This document shows, piece after piece, positions 11,455 to 20,345 of a DNA stretch of 64,000 nt. The notes under the pieces were generated by a model, which searched no databases, had not been told where the DNA came from, and saw only the letters and a list, made by a program, of their open reading frames with translations. Origin of the DNA: Caprimulgus europaeus (Eukaryota; Chordata; Aves; Caprimulgiformes; Caprimulgidae); contig OU015525.1 of assembly GCA_907165065.1 (NCBI GenBank), positions 50,105,537 to 50,169,536 on the forward strand, read 5' to 3'. Numbering within the stretch: the stretch's first letter is position 1; every line of letters starts with the position of its first letter. The position numbers were made by a program, and so were the translations under genes.

Positions 11455-12475
11455 GTACTAAATGTACATTTATAATGGCCAATTCAAAATCTCTGCATCT
11501 GCTGTTTCAGTTTTCAAAATAAGACTTAGTTCAGAGTTTTCATTCTTTACATTACCCTAAAACAGAACTATTTCTGAAGCATAAAAATATAATAATAATA
11601 ATAGTAATAATGAGAATAATATGGGGTTGGTCCTGCTTTGCTGATTGATTTCCAATTTGAAATATAATCCATGTCACAGAACAAACAAACAAAACAAACA
11701 AACAAATTTTTTTTTTTCCTGCTAGTTGGGATTGTTTTTCCAAACCAAATTTCATGCTTACAGTATCCTTATAGTCATGTTATACACCCTGGAAAATAAA
11801 TGCTCACATTGAAAATGATGACAGGGCCTGGTGACACTAATTTCCATTAGAAAAGAAAAATTAAAAGTTAAAAGTCTCATAAAAATTCATAGCTTATACT
11901 GAAAATTTGATTCATGCTCATTTTGTTAATTTAAAAATACTCTTTGGAAACTGTAAACTCCTGCAGAAAACTTAGTGATACATCTTTACCTGTTCAAATA
12001 AGGATAATTCATATTCACATCTACTTCATGCTATGTTCTACTACGTATATACACTTCATTACCTGCTCATGTAACACATATCTTTACATCTTTACATTCT
12101 TCTACATATACAAACAGAATTTTACAGCTATTACACTTCAGAATGTTGCTTGAAAGATATCTCACCGTGTTCCAGGAATTTCTCATACAATAGCGATGAT
12201 GTCATATTCGTCTCTGATTTTTTTAAACTTTTTAAATTCTCATTTAATGTCTATTTAAACTTTTTAAATTATCGTTTAGTGCTTATTTAGTTTCCATTTT
12301 ATGTTTTGTTTCCACATTAAACAATCACAAAGAAAAATACCTTTATAAACTCTCACAATCAAACAGAACAATCAATTATGACAATCAATCATAACGATCA
12401 GTCATGACGGCCGTCACTCACTCATTCACTCACTCACAGATACAACTCCTGTGCAAATGCAAACTCTAAACCATT
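11455..12475 (-). other. AT-rich non-retroviral-looking segment inside the provirus
   Basis: This kilobase occupies the place of capsid, nucleocapsid and protease. No minus-strand frame shows a zinc knuckle, the capsid major homology region or the protease DSG triad. It contains simple repeats: AAT-rich at 11586-11621, CAAA at 11681-11704 and CACT-type at about 12413-12438. It is either captured host DNA or gag decayed beyond recognition. Confidence 0.5.
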
Positions 12476-12479
12476 AACT

Positions 12480-12900
12480 TTAGAAGGTCGATATCACTTT
12501 AAGAACCTGCGGAGGAAGCAGCGGGGGGGTAAAGCCCCCCTCACCGCAGCTCTTCTGGGCTCTGTGGTGTTTTCTCTTCATTATCACGTTGTTACGGAAA
12601 CCGCCGTTTGTCTTGCCTAGCACCTTGCCTGCTTTGATTTGCGTTCCCTCGGAGGGGGGGGGTTGGGGGGGGCGGAAGGTGCTCCCCCGGGTCCAGCCTA
12701 TCAGCTCGCGGCTCAGCGCCGCGCCCCCTCGGGCGCGCAATTCCACCGTCGCCTCCGCCGCTGCCGCCGCCGCCGCCCCCCCGCCACCGCCGTCACCACC
12801 AGGGGCGGGGGAAGGGGGAAAAGCGGAAAACGCGATTTGCCTCTGCTCCGAAGGTGGGGGTGATGAGAAAACTTCCGAGTGTCCACAGCAGCTAAGTGCT
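12480..12900 (-). other. GC- and CpG-rich segment inside the provirus
   Basis: About 420 bases of very GC-rich, CpG-dense sequence contain a run of G (12651-12670), CCG/GCC triplet tracts (about 12750-12795) and a GGGGCGGGG box near 12803, between the gag-start-like frame and an AT-rich segment. Open frames exist on both strands, but they are low-complexity Pro/Ala/Arg products of the base composition. The look is that of a vertebrate CpG-island promoter or 5' exon rather than of retroviral gag. It may be transduced host DNA. Confidence 0.5.
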
Positions 12901-13063
12901 GCTCCATTTTATCTTTCTTAACAGCATCTCAAAGTTCTTTTCCAATACTTCTCAGGAGTTTGAAAAAACTCATTATCTCGCTTTTCTAAAAAGCATGAAA
13001 CTAATGAGAAGATTAAGTCTTTATCTATGGTCGATGTCGGTAACCCGACTCCCAACGCATTCC

Positions 13064-13256
13064 TCACATACCTTCAGCGTGTTGAATTCCATCAGTCTTT
13101 TCTGCTAGCTGCAGAAGACTTTCTATGATCGCTTTCTCCACTGCAAGAATGCAGTGTTCGCGGAATTTTGGTGTCAGTTTTTTTTTCTTCCGCTAATCTT
13201 AAAAGGCTTTCTAATACTGCCTTTATTTTTTCTACTGTAATGACAGTAACTTCCAT
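13064..13256 (-). pseudogene. gag: Probable gag start (matrix region) remnant
   Basis: The first ATG after the packaging leader and splice donor is at 13256 on the minus strand. About 25 codons of helix-forming, lysine/glutamate-rich sequence follow, then a frame change at a T9 run (13178-13186), after which another helical stretch runs to a TGA at 13064-13066. Position and amphipathic character fit a matrix N-terminus, but I recognise no diagnostic motif. More distant gag-like text down to about 12920 is uncertain. Confidence 0.4.
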
Positions 13257-13275
13257 CCTGCCGTTTTAACTCTTG

Positions 13276-13281
13276 ACTCAC
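13276..13281 (-). promoter_or_regulatory. Probable retroviral major splice donor
   Basis: The minus strand reads CCG/GTGAGT, with the GT beginning at 13281, about 130 bases after the primer-binding site and about 25 bases before the first leader ATG. That is the usual place for a donor used for env mRNA. Confidence 0.5.
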
Positions 13282-13395
13282 CGGTCAAAATGCCTGTGCA
13301 CAGGTCTCGGCCCTTCTTCTGGCCCTCAGCTTATCTCCGCTGACCCAGCAGGATGCCTCGCTGCTCCACGGAACGGTGATAACACGTCCCCAATT

Positions 13396-13413
13396 CACAC
13401 GTCGGGGTCACCA
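13396..13413 (-). promoter_or_regulatory. Primer-binding site, tRNA-Trp type
   Basis: The minus strand begins TGGTGACCCCGACGTG two bases after the CA of the 5' LTR. The first 16 of 18 positions match the tRNA-Trp primer site used by Rous sarcoma and avian leukosis viruses; the last two differ. The 2-base gap (AT, 13414-13415) is what integrase end-trimming predicts. Confidence 0.9.
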
Positions 13414-13415
13414 AT

Positions 13416-13823
13416 TGTCGTGGGCTATCTGGCGAGCGAGAAATGAGTGACTCACACATCCACAAGATGCAACTCAAATCCGTTTATTATCAGAAAGCTG
13501 CATGTTATATAGCCCGTTAAGTTCCTCATACGTGTCCACACACTACGAAGCTAATTATTATTGGATAATAGCACTATTCACACTTTGACCTCTCAGTCTT
13601 TCTCAGTCTCAGTGGTTCACTCTTATCTTGGTTCAGGTTCACTTCCTGGTCGACGTAACTTCCAGCTATCCTCCATGTTGCCAGCAGTTGTTTATCACTT
13701 TTGCACGTCTTTCATACGTAGCTGCATTCCTTTCTCAGCTTATCTCTTCTGGCAGTTGTTGAAAGCGGCCTAGCTGCGGCCTAGCCAGTATCACAGCCAT
13801 GTAATAATGCTAAGGCCCCAACA
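13416..13823 (-). repeat. 5' LTR of the provirus
   Basis: This is the second 408-bp LTR copy, identical by eye to 7377-7784. It has a TATATAA box at 13505-13511 and AATAAA at 13483-13488. As the upstream LTR it would drive transcription of the provirus toward lower coordinates. Confidence 0.95.
13505..13511 (-). promoter_or_regulatory. LTR TATA box (5' LTR)
   Basis: TATATAA on the minus strand is placed at the end of U3. It appears unchanged from the other copy, so the promoter may still be functional. Confidence 0.65.
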
Positions 13824-13829
13824 ATGCTG
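13824..13829. repeat. Target-site duplication, right copy (ATGCTG)
   Basis: This matches 7371-7376 exactly and abuts the terminal CA of the right LTR. Confidence 0.93.
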
Positions 13830-16800
13830 TTGCCTCAGGTCCTTACTGGAGGACATGATTGCTTAAGGCAGAGTTTGTGTGAGGAAAGGTCTTGGCTTCC
13901 TATTCTGTAGTACTTTCCTTGATTTGTTACACAGCATGACAAATAGAACAACACTTCCATGATGTTTGTATGTTTTTTAACACATGCTAGCAGTAGAATC
14001 AAGGCCAAGTGCCGAGGCAGTTAATTAATTCCACTTTCCCGAATTACCCATAAGGTTTAAGTTATGTATGGCAATTATCTCCTTTAAACTGTTAAACGTG
14101 CAGAAAGAGGTTATTGCCTGCTGTCTTTCTACCTGCACTGTGGCAGGGGCAGCGAGCTTTGCCTTGCCTTTGCTTGTGTGGTGACAGAGAAGTGCTGCGT
14201 GCCTTCCTGCTGCCGTTGGAGCTATGACGAGCTGCACGCATGCAGCTGGCAGCAGCTCGCTGCCCGAGGAGTTCCCATTCCAGGAGATGAGGCAGAAAAG
14301 GGTAAGGCACTGATGTATCATCATACATGGCTGTTACATGGAGCAAGAGAAAAGACAGAGGAGTAATGAAATGGCAGGCCCAAGGTCACCCTGAGGAGCC
14401 AGAGTCACTGCACGGGACTGAATCTCCCATTTAACTTACGTCTCCACCCCAGGACCTATGTACAGAACTCTGTGTTAAATCACACAAATCTTACAGATTT
14501 CTTTCACAGTGTAATTTCTTCATGCTGCTAAACCAATGCCAGTCCCTGACCATGCCTGTGCCATGTAACTTCAAGGGCTCTGGCAACTTAAGCAAACAAG
14601 GAAAACCACAAATAAAGGGCAAAACATGCTACTCCTTGCTTGAACTTCTAGTCTTTTTCTTCCTACTGAAGATGCCTGATTGCTCTTTAATTATCTCAAT
14701 CTCATTAGCCTTCACTGGACCTGTTGTATAATAATGAACCTTAACCTAACAGTCTGAAACTGCTGTGTGACTCTGTAGGGTGATATACTACCTCTCAACC
14801 TGCTTGCATGACACATTAGAGAGCCTCTGTACCAAAACTGGTGGACTTCAGTGGTTCTGGTGTTTTATGCCAGCGAATTTCCAGATGTCCTGCTTTGAGT
14901 TCCATGGCCCTGACAGAGCTCCCTAAGCCTGGTTTGCAGGCTTCAGTGCATGGGGCCAATGTACTGGAGACTGCTTTGGGCCGCATGGTTTGCTTCAGCG
15001 GTTCTTTCTTGGGCTTCCTGGCACACTTTGAGATACAGCTCTGTCAGTTTACATAAAAGATAAAAATGGTGTATAAGACCCATATTTAAAGATGATGTAT
15101 CTGACCCATATTTAGCTTGACCACCCTCCATCCCATCAATCCATAGTGAGTAGGCAAAACTAGAGGACAGTGTACAAGCAGATGATGAATTTCAACTCCT
15201 TCCCAGAGACCTGGGCAGGGAGGAAGGGGTGTTCTCCGTATCACAACTTTCCCATCTGGTCTGGGGAGCCACAGAAAAGCAGGGTGGTAGGAATCCAACT
15301 CAAAGCTTATAGAGCTGGAGTCTCTGGGGAGGGATGTTGCTATAAAAATGCGCACTCAGCCTACTAGGAAAATAAAATAGTTAATGGTGAAAAATTAGGG
15401 TGTTTTTACAACTGCTTTTAAAACCCTAGGGGAGCCTGTAATGGGCTAAATGGACTACTTAGAGAAAAACCCTCATGTTTTCCTCTTTTTTGTATGTGTT
15501 TTAATTTACTGTATGTAGCTGCCATTATCCATAAACCAAAACTTATGACTGTGTTACAACAGGCGAAAAGAACACTTTATTGTCTGCTGTTGGCAGATCA
15601 CCCAAAGTCCCCTCCCAACTTAACAAGCGTTAAGCTTCAATAAGACACAAGACACTTCAGAAAAAAACATCGCCACAAGGCTAATGATGACAACAGCTGC
15701 CAGCAAACTTTCCATTGCAAGCAAGTAAAGACTTGAAACAAATTTTAGCTCAAGTTTTGTTTTAGTAGCATCAGTGACAAGTCTGTGCCGGCAAAGGCTC
15801 AAATTGCATTCCTTAACACTAGGACTGTAGATCTATCTCCTGGAGTCATTACATTGCAACAGCCTGGTAGTCATGAGTAGAGTTGTGAAGTCTTTAATGA
15901 ATCTGACCTTTTTCTTCTTTTAAGAAGACGTATTTACGCTCCCAAAGGCCAGTGAGGCAAGTCACTGGAGTCTCATACAGATGAGAATTTCTGCATGCCA
16001 AAGAAAGTTAAGGTGCCTTTTATGTTTGGAAGAGAGCATGAGAAAGAGGTTGTGGGTCTCAGCTGGAGAGTCAAGTACATTGTAATTCTGTTTACATTTC
16101 TGATATTTTCTTCTTAGCAAGTAATTTAAAGTCCAGTCTACATCAGTGACCTTACCTACATGAATAAGAGCTCCGTACAGTATGAGTAAGTGAGGTCTGA
16201 CCTCTAACCTTTCCCTTCATTTTTCCTATCTATAGTGCAGAACCAATTTTACTTGTACACCTCTCCCAGCTGGATGGATCATGAAGTTGCTCTATATGAA
16301 GTTGCTCTACAGAGAAAGCCTTGAGGATTATTAGATGTAAACAACCCCAAACCCTTGGTAACAGTAAAATGTCTGAACAATATAACTGCAAGATGGTACA
16401 TCACAGGTAGTGAGTACTGATTGGTAGGAAGAGGAGTTCACAGTGTTTGTCAGTTGTTGATGCACTCTCCCTTCTCAGAACAAGTGTTGCCACTTTGCTC
16501 AGCATCTTCAAAAGCTGCAAAGAAATAATGAACAAAAGCAGACTGGAAAGCCCTCCTGACATCCTGACTATCTTTTCTGTCTTGTGAAAAGTATGATCTT
16601 AGAATGGGAACTGTCTTGTAGAGTTTGAATTAACTATTGGGTAAAAATGGAACTTGTTTACAAATCTGTTCCCTGCCCCACAAACAGGAATATTTACTTG
16701 CCAGTTTTCTGTCTGAAATACATTTTTGCTACGTGTAGCGTAAGACAGAGGCAGAGATTGAATTTGCTCTAAGAAGAATCAGGAAATTCTGGGCCATGTA

Positions 16801-19480
16801 GGCTGCATCTCCCTTACTTGGTGGGGTACAAGCCAGAAAGCTACCTGAAACTAAACGTACTTTCTCATCTGTGTGTCTGCAGTTCTGGCCCTAAAGTAGA
16901 GTTCAGCAGCCTACATATCCTATAGTTTCTTGCTGCAGACACCACCCTTTTTAGAAGACTTCTAGGCTGACTTGTCTGCATTGTATTGACCGTGTAGTTT
17001 TGGTGCATGGTGATTAGAGCAGGTTAGATTAGAGCACTAACATGAGTGAGTGTAGCCTATGGGTTGGCACGTGCTTGAATCTGGGCTAAGGAATAGTGTG
17101 GCTCCAAATCTCTGCTTATTTGAAGCTCCTGTGTTTTGTGTGTTAGTATTCAAATTATTTGGACATGAAAAGAATTTGAGCTTAAGCATGTGCTGGGACC
17201 CAAGCTTGACATGCAGTGTAGAAGTAACCATGGTGGTGTCCATATTCATGCAGACTATAGTGCAAAGTCCTGTTACTGAAGCCACGTAGGAGCATCAAGA
17301 TGTGACCTGCTTTTGTCTATTTATGATGTCACCAGTAAAATACTGGGATAATATAGCTTGGCCTTTATATCCTGTACTGAATTTATACTACAAGAGGTTA
17401 GAAAAACAGATTTTAAAGAAAACTTAAACAAAAAATATTTGTTATTAAGTCACTAAGTGATTATAAACACCAAGCCCCATGTTACTATTTTGAAGAGTCA
17501 TTTTTCAGACCATAAATGTACCATACTATTTGTAGCTGGCCAGCAAACAGATCAATATTTAAATAATTGGCAAATCCACAAAGTAAAGCACTGACTTACC
17601 CTACAAAAATATGGACCTTCTAAGGAGCTTCTACAATGATGTTTTATATTTGGGCTCCTATCATCAGCATATTAAGATGAGTACAGGCAAAAGGAGTGTG
17701 TTTTTAAGGAGCTTATACTGACTAAAGTAAAAAAAATGCTGACTATAAAAAGTAAAGAAGAACATTGGATTTGAGAATTTCTGCTGAGTATTTTGTATAG
17801 AAAACCTGATATTAAAACTGCAAAGAATCCTCATCTGTATTTCAGAGAAGTAGTCCTGGTTACTTATATACAAAACATTTGCCTGTCTTGATTATTTAGG
17901 ATATATTTCTTAAATTCATTTGTTTTAAAACAGAACAAGACCAAATTCCTATGATTTTACTTCAAGGCAAACCTCCCACATTTGGCCTGAATGAAACTGA
18001 CTTGGCTTGATTTATCTTTTATTTATTTTCTATGGGACATGTTGTGGTATTAATTTAGGCAGGACACTCCTCATTGTTTTTGCTGGTGAGTCCTGCTTAA
18101 AGCATGGATCCACATTACACTATCCGAATTATGAACTTGGAGTGAGTAATCAGATCTGAAGGAAGAGACAACCTGATTTTGGAAATCTGTTACTTTTTAT
18201 GCATGCTCAACTTCAAAAAAGGGAAGAAAGAGACAAAGTTCAGTTTGAGTTCTGCCACACAAAAGCAGCAGTCCTTCCTATTTTCTGAGAAAGGAAATTC
18301 ATTTGGGAAAAAAAAAAAAAAAGGAAAAAAACCCCTGAGTTGCATCCTCCCACGAGGACATTTAATTTAATAAAGCAGCCTCCTTGGGATTGCTCCACTG
18401 TTCCTTAGGCGCCTCGGGGGGAGGATTCTTCCTCATGAGGGGGAGGATCTTGGCCAGGCATGAGGGAGACGCTAAGGCTGGGTGTTAGGGAGTGGATTTG
18501 TCCCTGAGGGCAACGTTCCCCTTTCCAAACAGCTGTATGGATTTCTAATGCAAATTCTGTCTTCATTATGTGTGTGAGAGGACTCATTTTTAGGTAGGTC
18601 ATCTGTTTCACACTCCTTTCTGAATTCCCCTGGCTAGCCTACTTGGTCTGGCAACTCTCAGAACTGCTCACCCCATGTCCTGGTGTATACTTGCCACCTC
18701 CCTCCATCGTTGCCCACAGGGAATGGGATGTAGGATGGTAACAGTGTAAATGAATTGTTGTCAAGTTGCACAGGGGTAGTCTGGGTTTTGGCTTTGGTGT
18801 GCCACTGTCAGTAATCTCAGGAAGAACATGTTAGCCCTTCTGCCTTTCAAGGTAGACCAGTGGAACCCCTTGCCTTCTCTGTAGCAAGGATCTGGAGTGG
18901 TTTAGTCAGCTGCTACCCCTGCTGCAGTGACCCACCATCTCCCAGGGCCAGAGCTGCTCCTCCTTGTCACACCGCCTTGGCAATTTCTTGTTTCAGCATC
19001 AGTTTACGAGGCAGAAGCAAAAGACAAAAACTACTGTATGCTCCTAAAGAAGTGAAAGGGAACTTTCTCTGTCAGCCTCAACATGAGCAAGACTGAAATG
19101 AAGACCTCCTCAGTATTTACAGTAGTGCAACAGTCTTTCAAAATGTGAAACGGATACTTGCTTTTTGGGAAACTCAATGTATACCTGTTACACACTGCCT
19201 TCAACTCAGTAATGGATGCTGTCCAGGAAATGGCAAAGAAGAATCTATAGTTTTACACACACAAATAATACACTCTTCTATCCAGGAGGAATATTCTATG
19301 GGTATAAAATAAGATGTTATTTGCTACTAAAACATTTCAGGCCAAATAAGGCTAAGAATGGAGTCAGAAGTGAGCAGGTTTGCAACAAACTTGCATGGAA
19401 GAAAACCCTTGCTTGTGCAGCATCTGAAAGGATGATTACTTTCCTGACTGGGAAATATTGTGAAGGACTGGTCCTTTGCT
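13830..19480. other. Unique non-coding DNA
   Basis: No recognisable gene or interspersed repeat was seen. A 15-bp unit (ATGAAGTTGCTCTAY) is duplicated in tandem at about 16280-16309, and an A-rich run lies at 18308-18330. Short open frames here lack family features. Confidence 0.55.
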
Positions 19481-19483
19481 GTT

Positions 19484-19496
19484 TCTCTCTCTCTCT

Positions 19497-19573
<77 letters not shown>
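19484..19573. repeat. (CT)n followed by T74
   Basis: A short CT repeat (19484-19500) runs into about 74 consecutive T, up to 19573. The poly-phenylalanine and poly-lysine open frames across it are artefacts. Homopolymers of this length are unreliable in most sequencing data. Confidence 0.93.
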
Positions 19574-19574
<1 letters not shown>

Positions 19575-19958
19575 TGGTGGGTGGATGGGAGCAGTTGGAA
19601 AGCTATACAGATGTGTGATTTTGTTTGTTTTATCATCTTTGAGCTCTTGCCTCCCATGGCAGTCTCTCTGGTTTGTCCTGCTTATTAGATTGAATTTTCA
19701 GGAGAATACACGAAGTTGGAGAAGCCAAAGAGCTATGGAGGAGAGGACATTGAAGTGCCCTTACATCCAGCAGCCAGATTGCATTTGGCAGCACGTGCAT
19801 GCCTTAAAGTCAAACTTTCTCTGATCAAATGTTTTTGGACAAAATTCTTAACTGCTAAGTACGTCGCATATTGAACTCCTTTCTAAAAGTATAATGAGAA
19901 AGGAGGAGAATTACTCTTCAGTTTAGAAAATCTCAATGGCATTGTATTTTGATTTCTG

Positions 19959-20140
19959 AGAGAGTGGTCAAGCACTGGAACAGGCTGCCCGGGGAAGTGG
20001 TGGAGTCACCATCCCTGGATGTGTTAAAAAATCGTAGACATGGCACTTCAGGACATGATGGTGGTGTTGAGTTGACAGTTGGACTTGATGATCTTGGAGG
20101 GCTTTTCCAACATTAATGATTCTATGAGTCTATGATTCTA
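19959..20140 (+). mobile_element. CR1 LINE 3' end, 5'-truncated
   Basis: It contains the conserved CR1 text GCACTGGAACAGGCTGCCC, then the GGTGGAGTCACCATCCCTGG block, the GGACTTGATGATCTTGGAGG block, and the tail GATTCTATGAGTCTATGATTC. Like most avian CR1 copies it is truncated at its 5' end. Several differences from the usual consensus suggest an old copy. Confidence 0.93.
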
Positions 20141-20164
20141 GTTACGTGTACTTATTGAAAAACC

Positions 20165-20215
20165 TGAGAAGTCGGTGGTTGCTAGTGACAGGGTCACAAA
20201 ACCTCCGACTTCTCA
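20165..20215. repeat. 51-bp near-perfect palindrome
   Basis: The outer arms at 20165-20180 and 20200-20215 are complementary at 15 of 16 positions (core GAGAAGTCGG / CCGACTTCTC). Inside, GTGAC and GTCAC flank a 3-base centre. The element could fold as a hairpin or be a terminal-repeat relic. It starts 25 bases after the CR1 tail. Confidence 0.8.
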
Positions 20216-20232
20216 AGACAAAGCCGACAGTA

Positions 20233-20308
20233 CCGCCAGATGGCGCTTAAAGCACAAAATAGCAGTAAAACCGCCCAAACCGCAGGGCTTCCAGTGCCAC
20301 CTAGTGAC
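20233..20308. promoter_or_regulatory. Two CTCF-like motifs in a CpG-rich block
   Basis: CCGCCAGATGGCGCTTA at 20233-20249 closely fits the CTCF core on the plus strand. GTGCCACCTAGTGAC at 20294-20308 resembles the reverse complement of the core, with about two mismatches. They lie about 45 bases apart in opposite orientations in a locally CpG-rich stretch (about 20205-20345). This is motif reading only; no binding evidence is available. Confidence 0.35.
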
Positions 20309-20345
20309 GGCCGCCGCCCTGCTTCGGGCCAGTGACATCCCCTCG

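Larger units (their letters stand above)
7377..13823 (-). mobile_element. Endogenous retrovirus, class II / alpharetrovirus-like, defective, recent insertion
   Basis: This is a 6447-bp provirus read on the minus strand. Seen directly: two 408-bp LTRs beginning TG and ending CA in the plus-strand reading, a 6-bp target duplication, a primer-binding site matching the tRNA-Trp 3' end two bases inside the 5' LTR, and a polypurine tract abutting the 3' LTR. Inside are a gag-start-like frame, a broken reverse transcriptase with YMDD, and an Env transmembrane-subunit remnant close to the avian leukosis type. The tRNA-Trp primer, the 6-bp duplication and the TM motifs together place it in class II near alpharetroviruses. 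No gene is intact; protease, integrase, most of gag and the surface subunit were not recognised. The LTRs show no difference by eye, which indicates recent integration despite the decayed interior. The 5.6-kb interior is shorter than the roughly 7 kb of a full alpharetrovirus-type genome. Confidence 0.93.

Noticed and set aside
12589-12921. 110-codon Ala/Pro-rich plus-strand frame and neighbouring Arg/Pro-rich frames
   Set aside because: Open frames on both strands follow from GC-rich triplet composition; no conserved domain is visible.
19216-19824. 202-codon open frame on the plus strand, and opposing poly-lysine frames
   Set aside because: It stays open only because it crosses T74, giving poly-phenylalanine or poly-lysine. 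The flanks have no recognisable domain.
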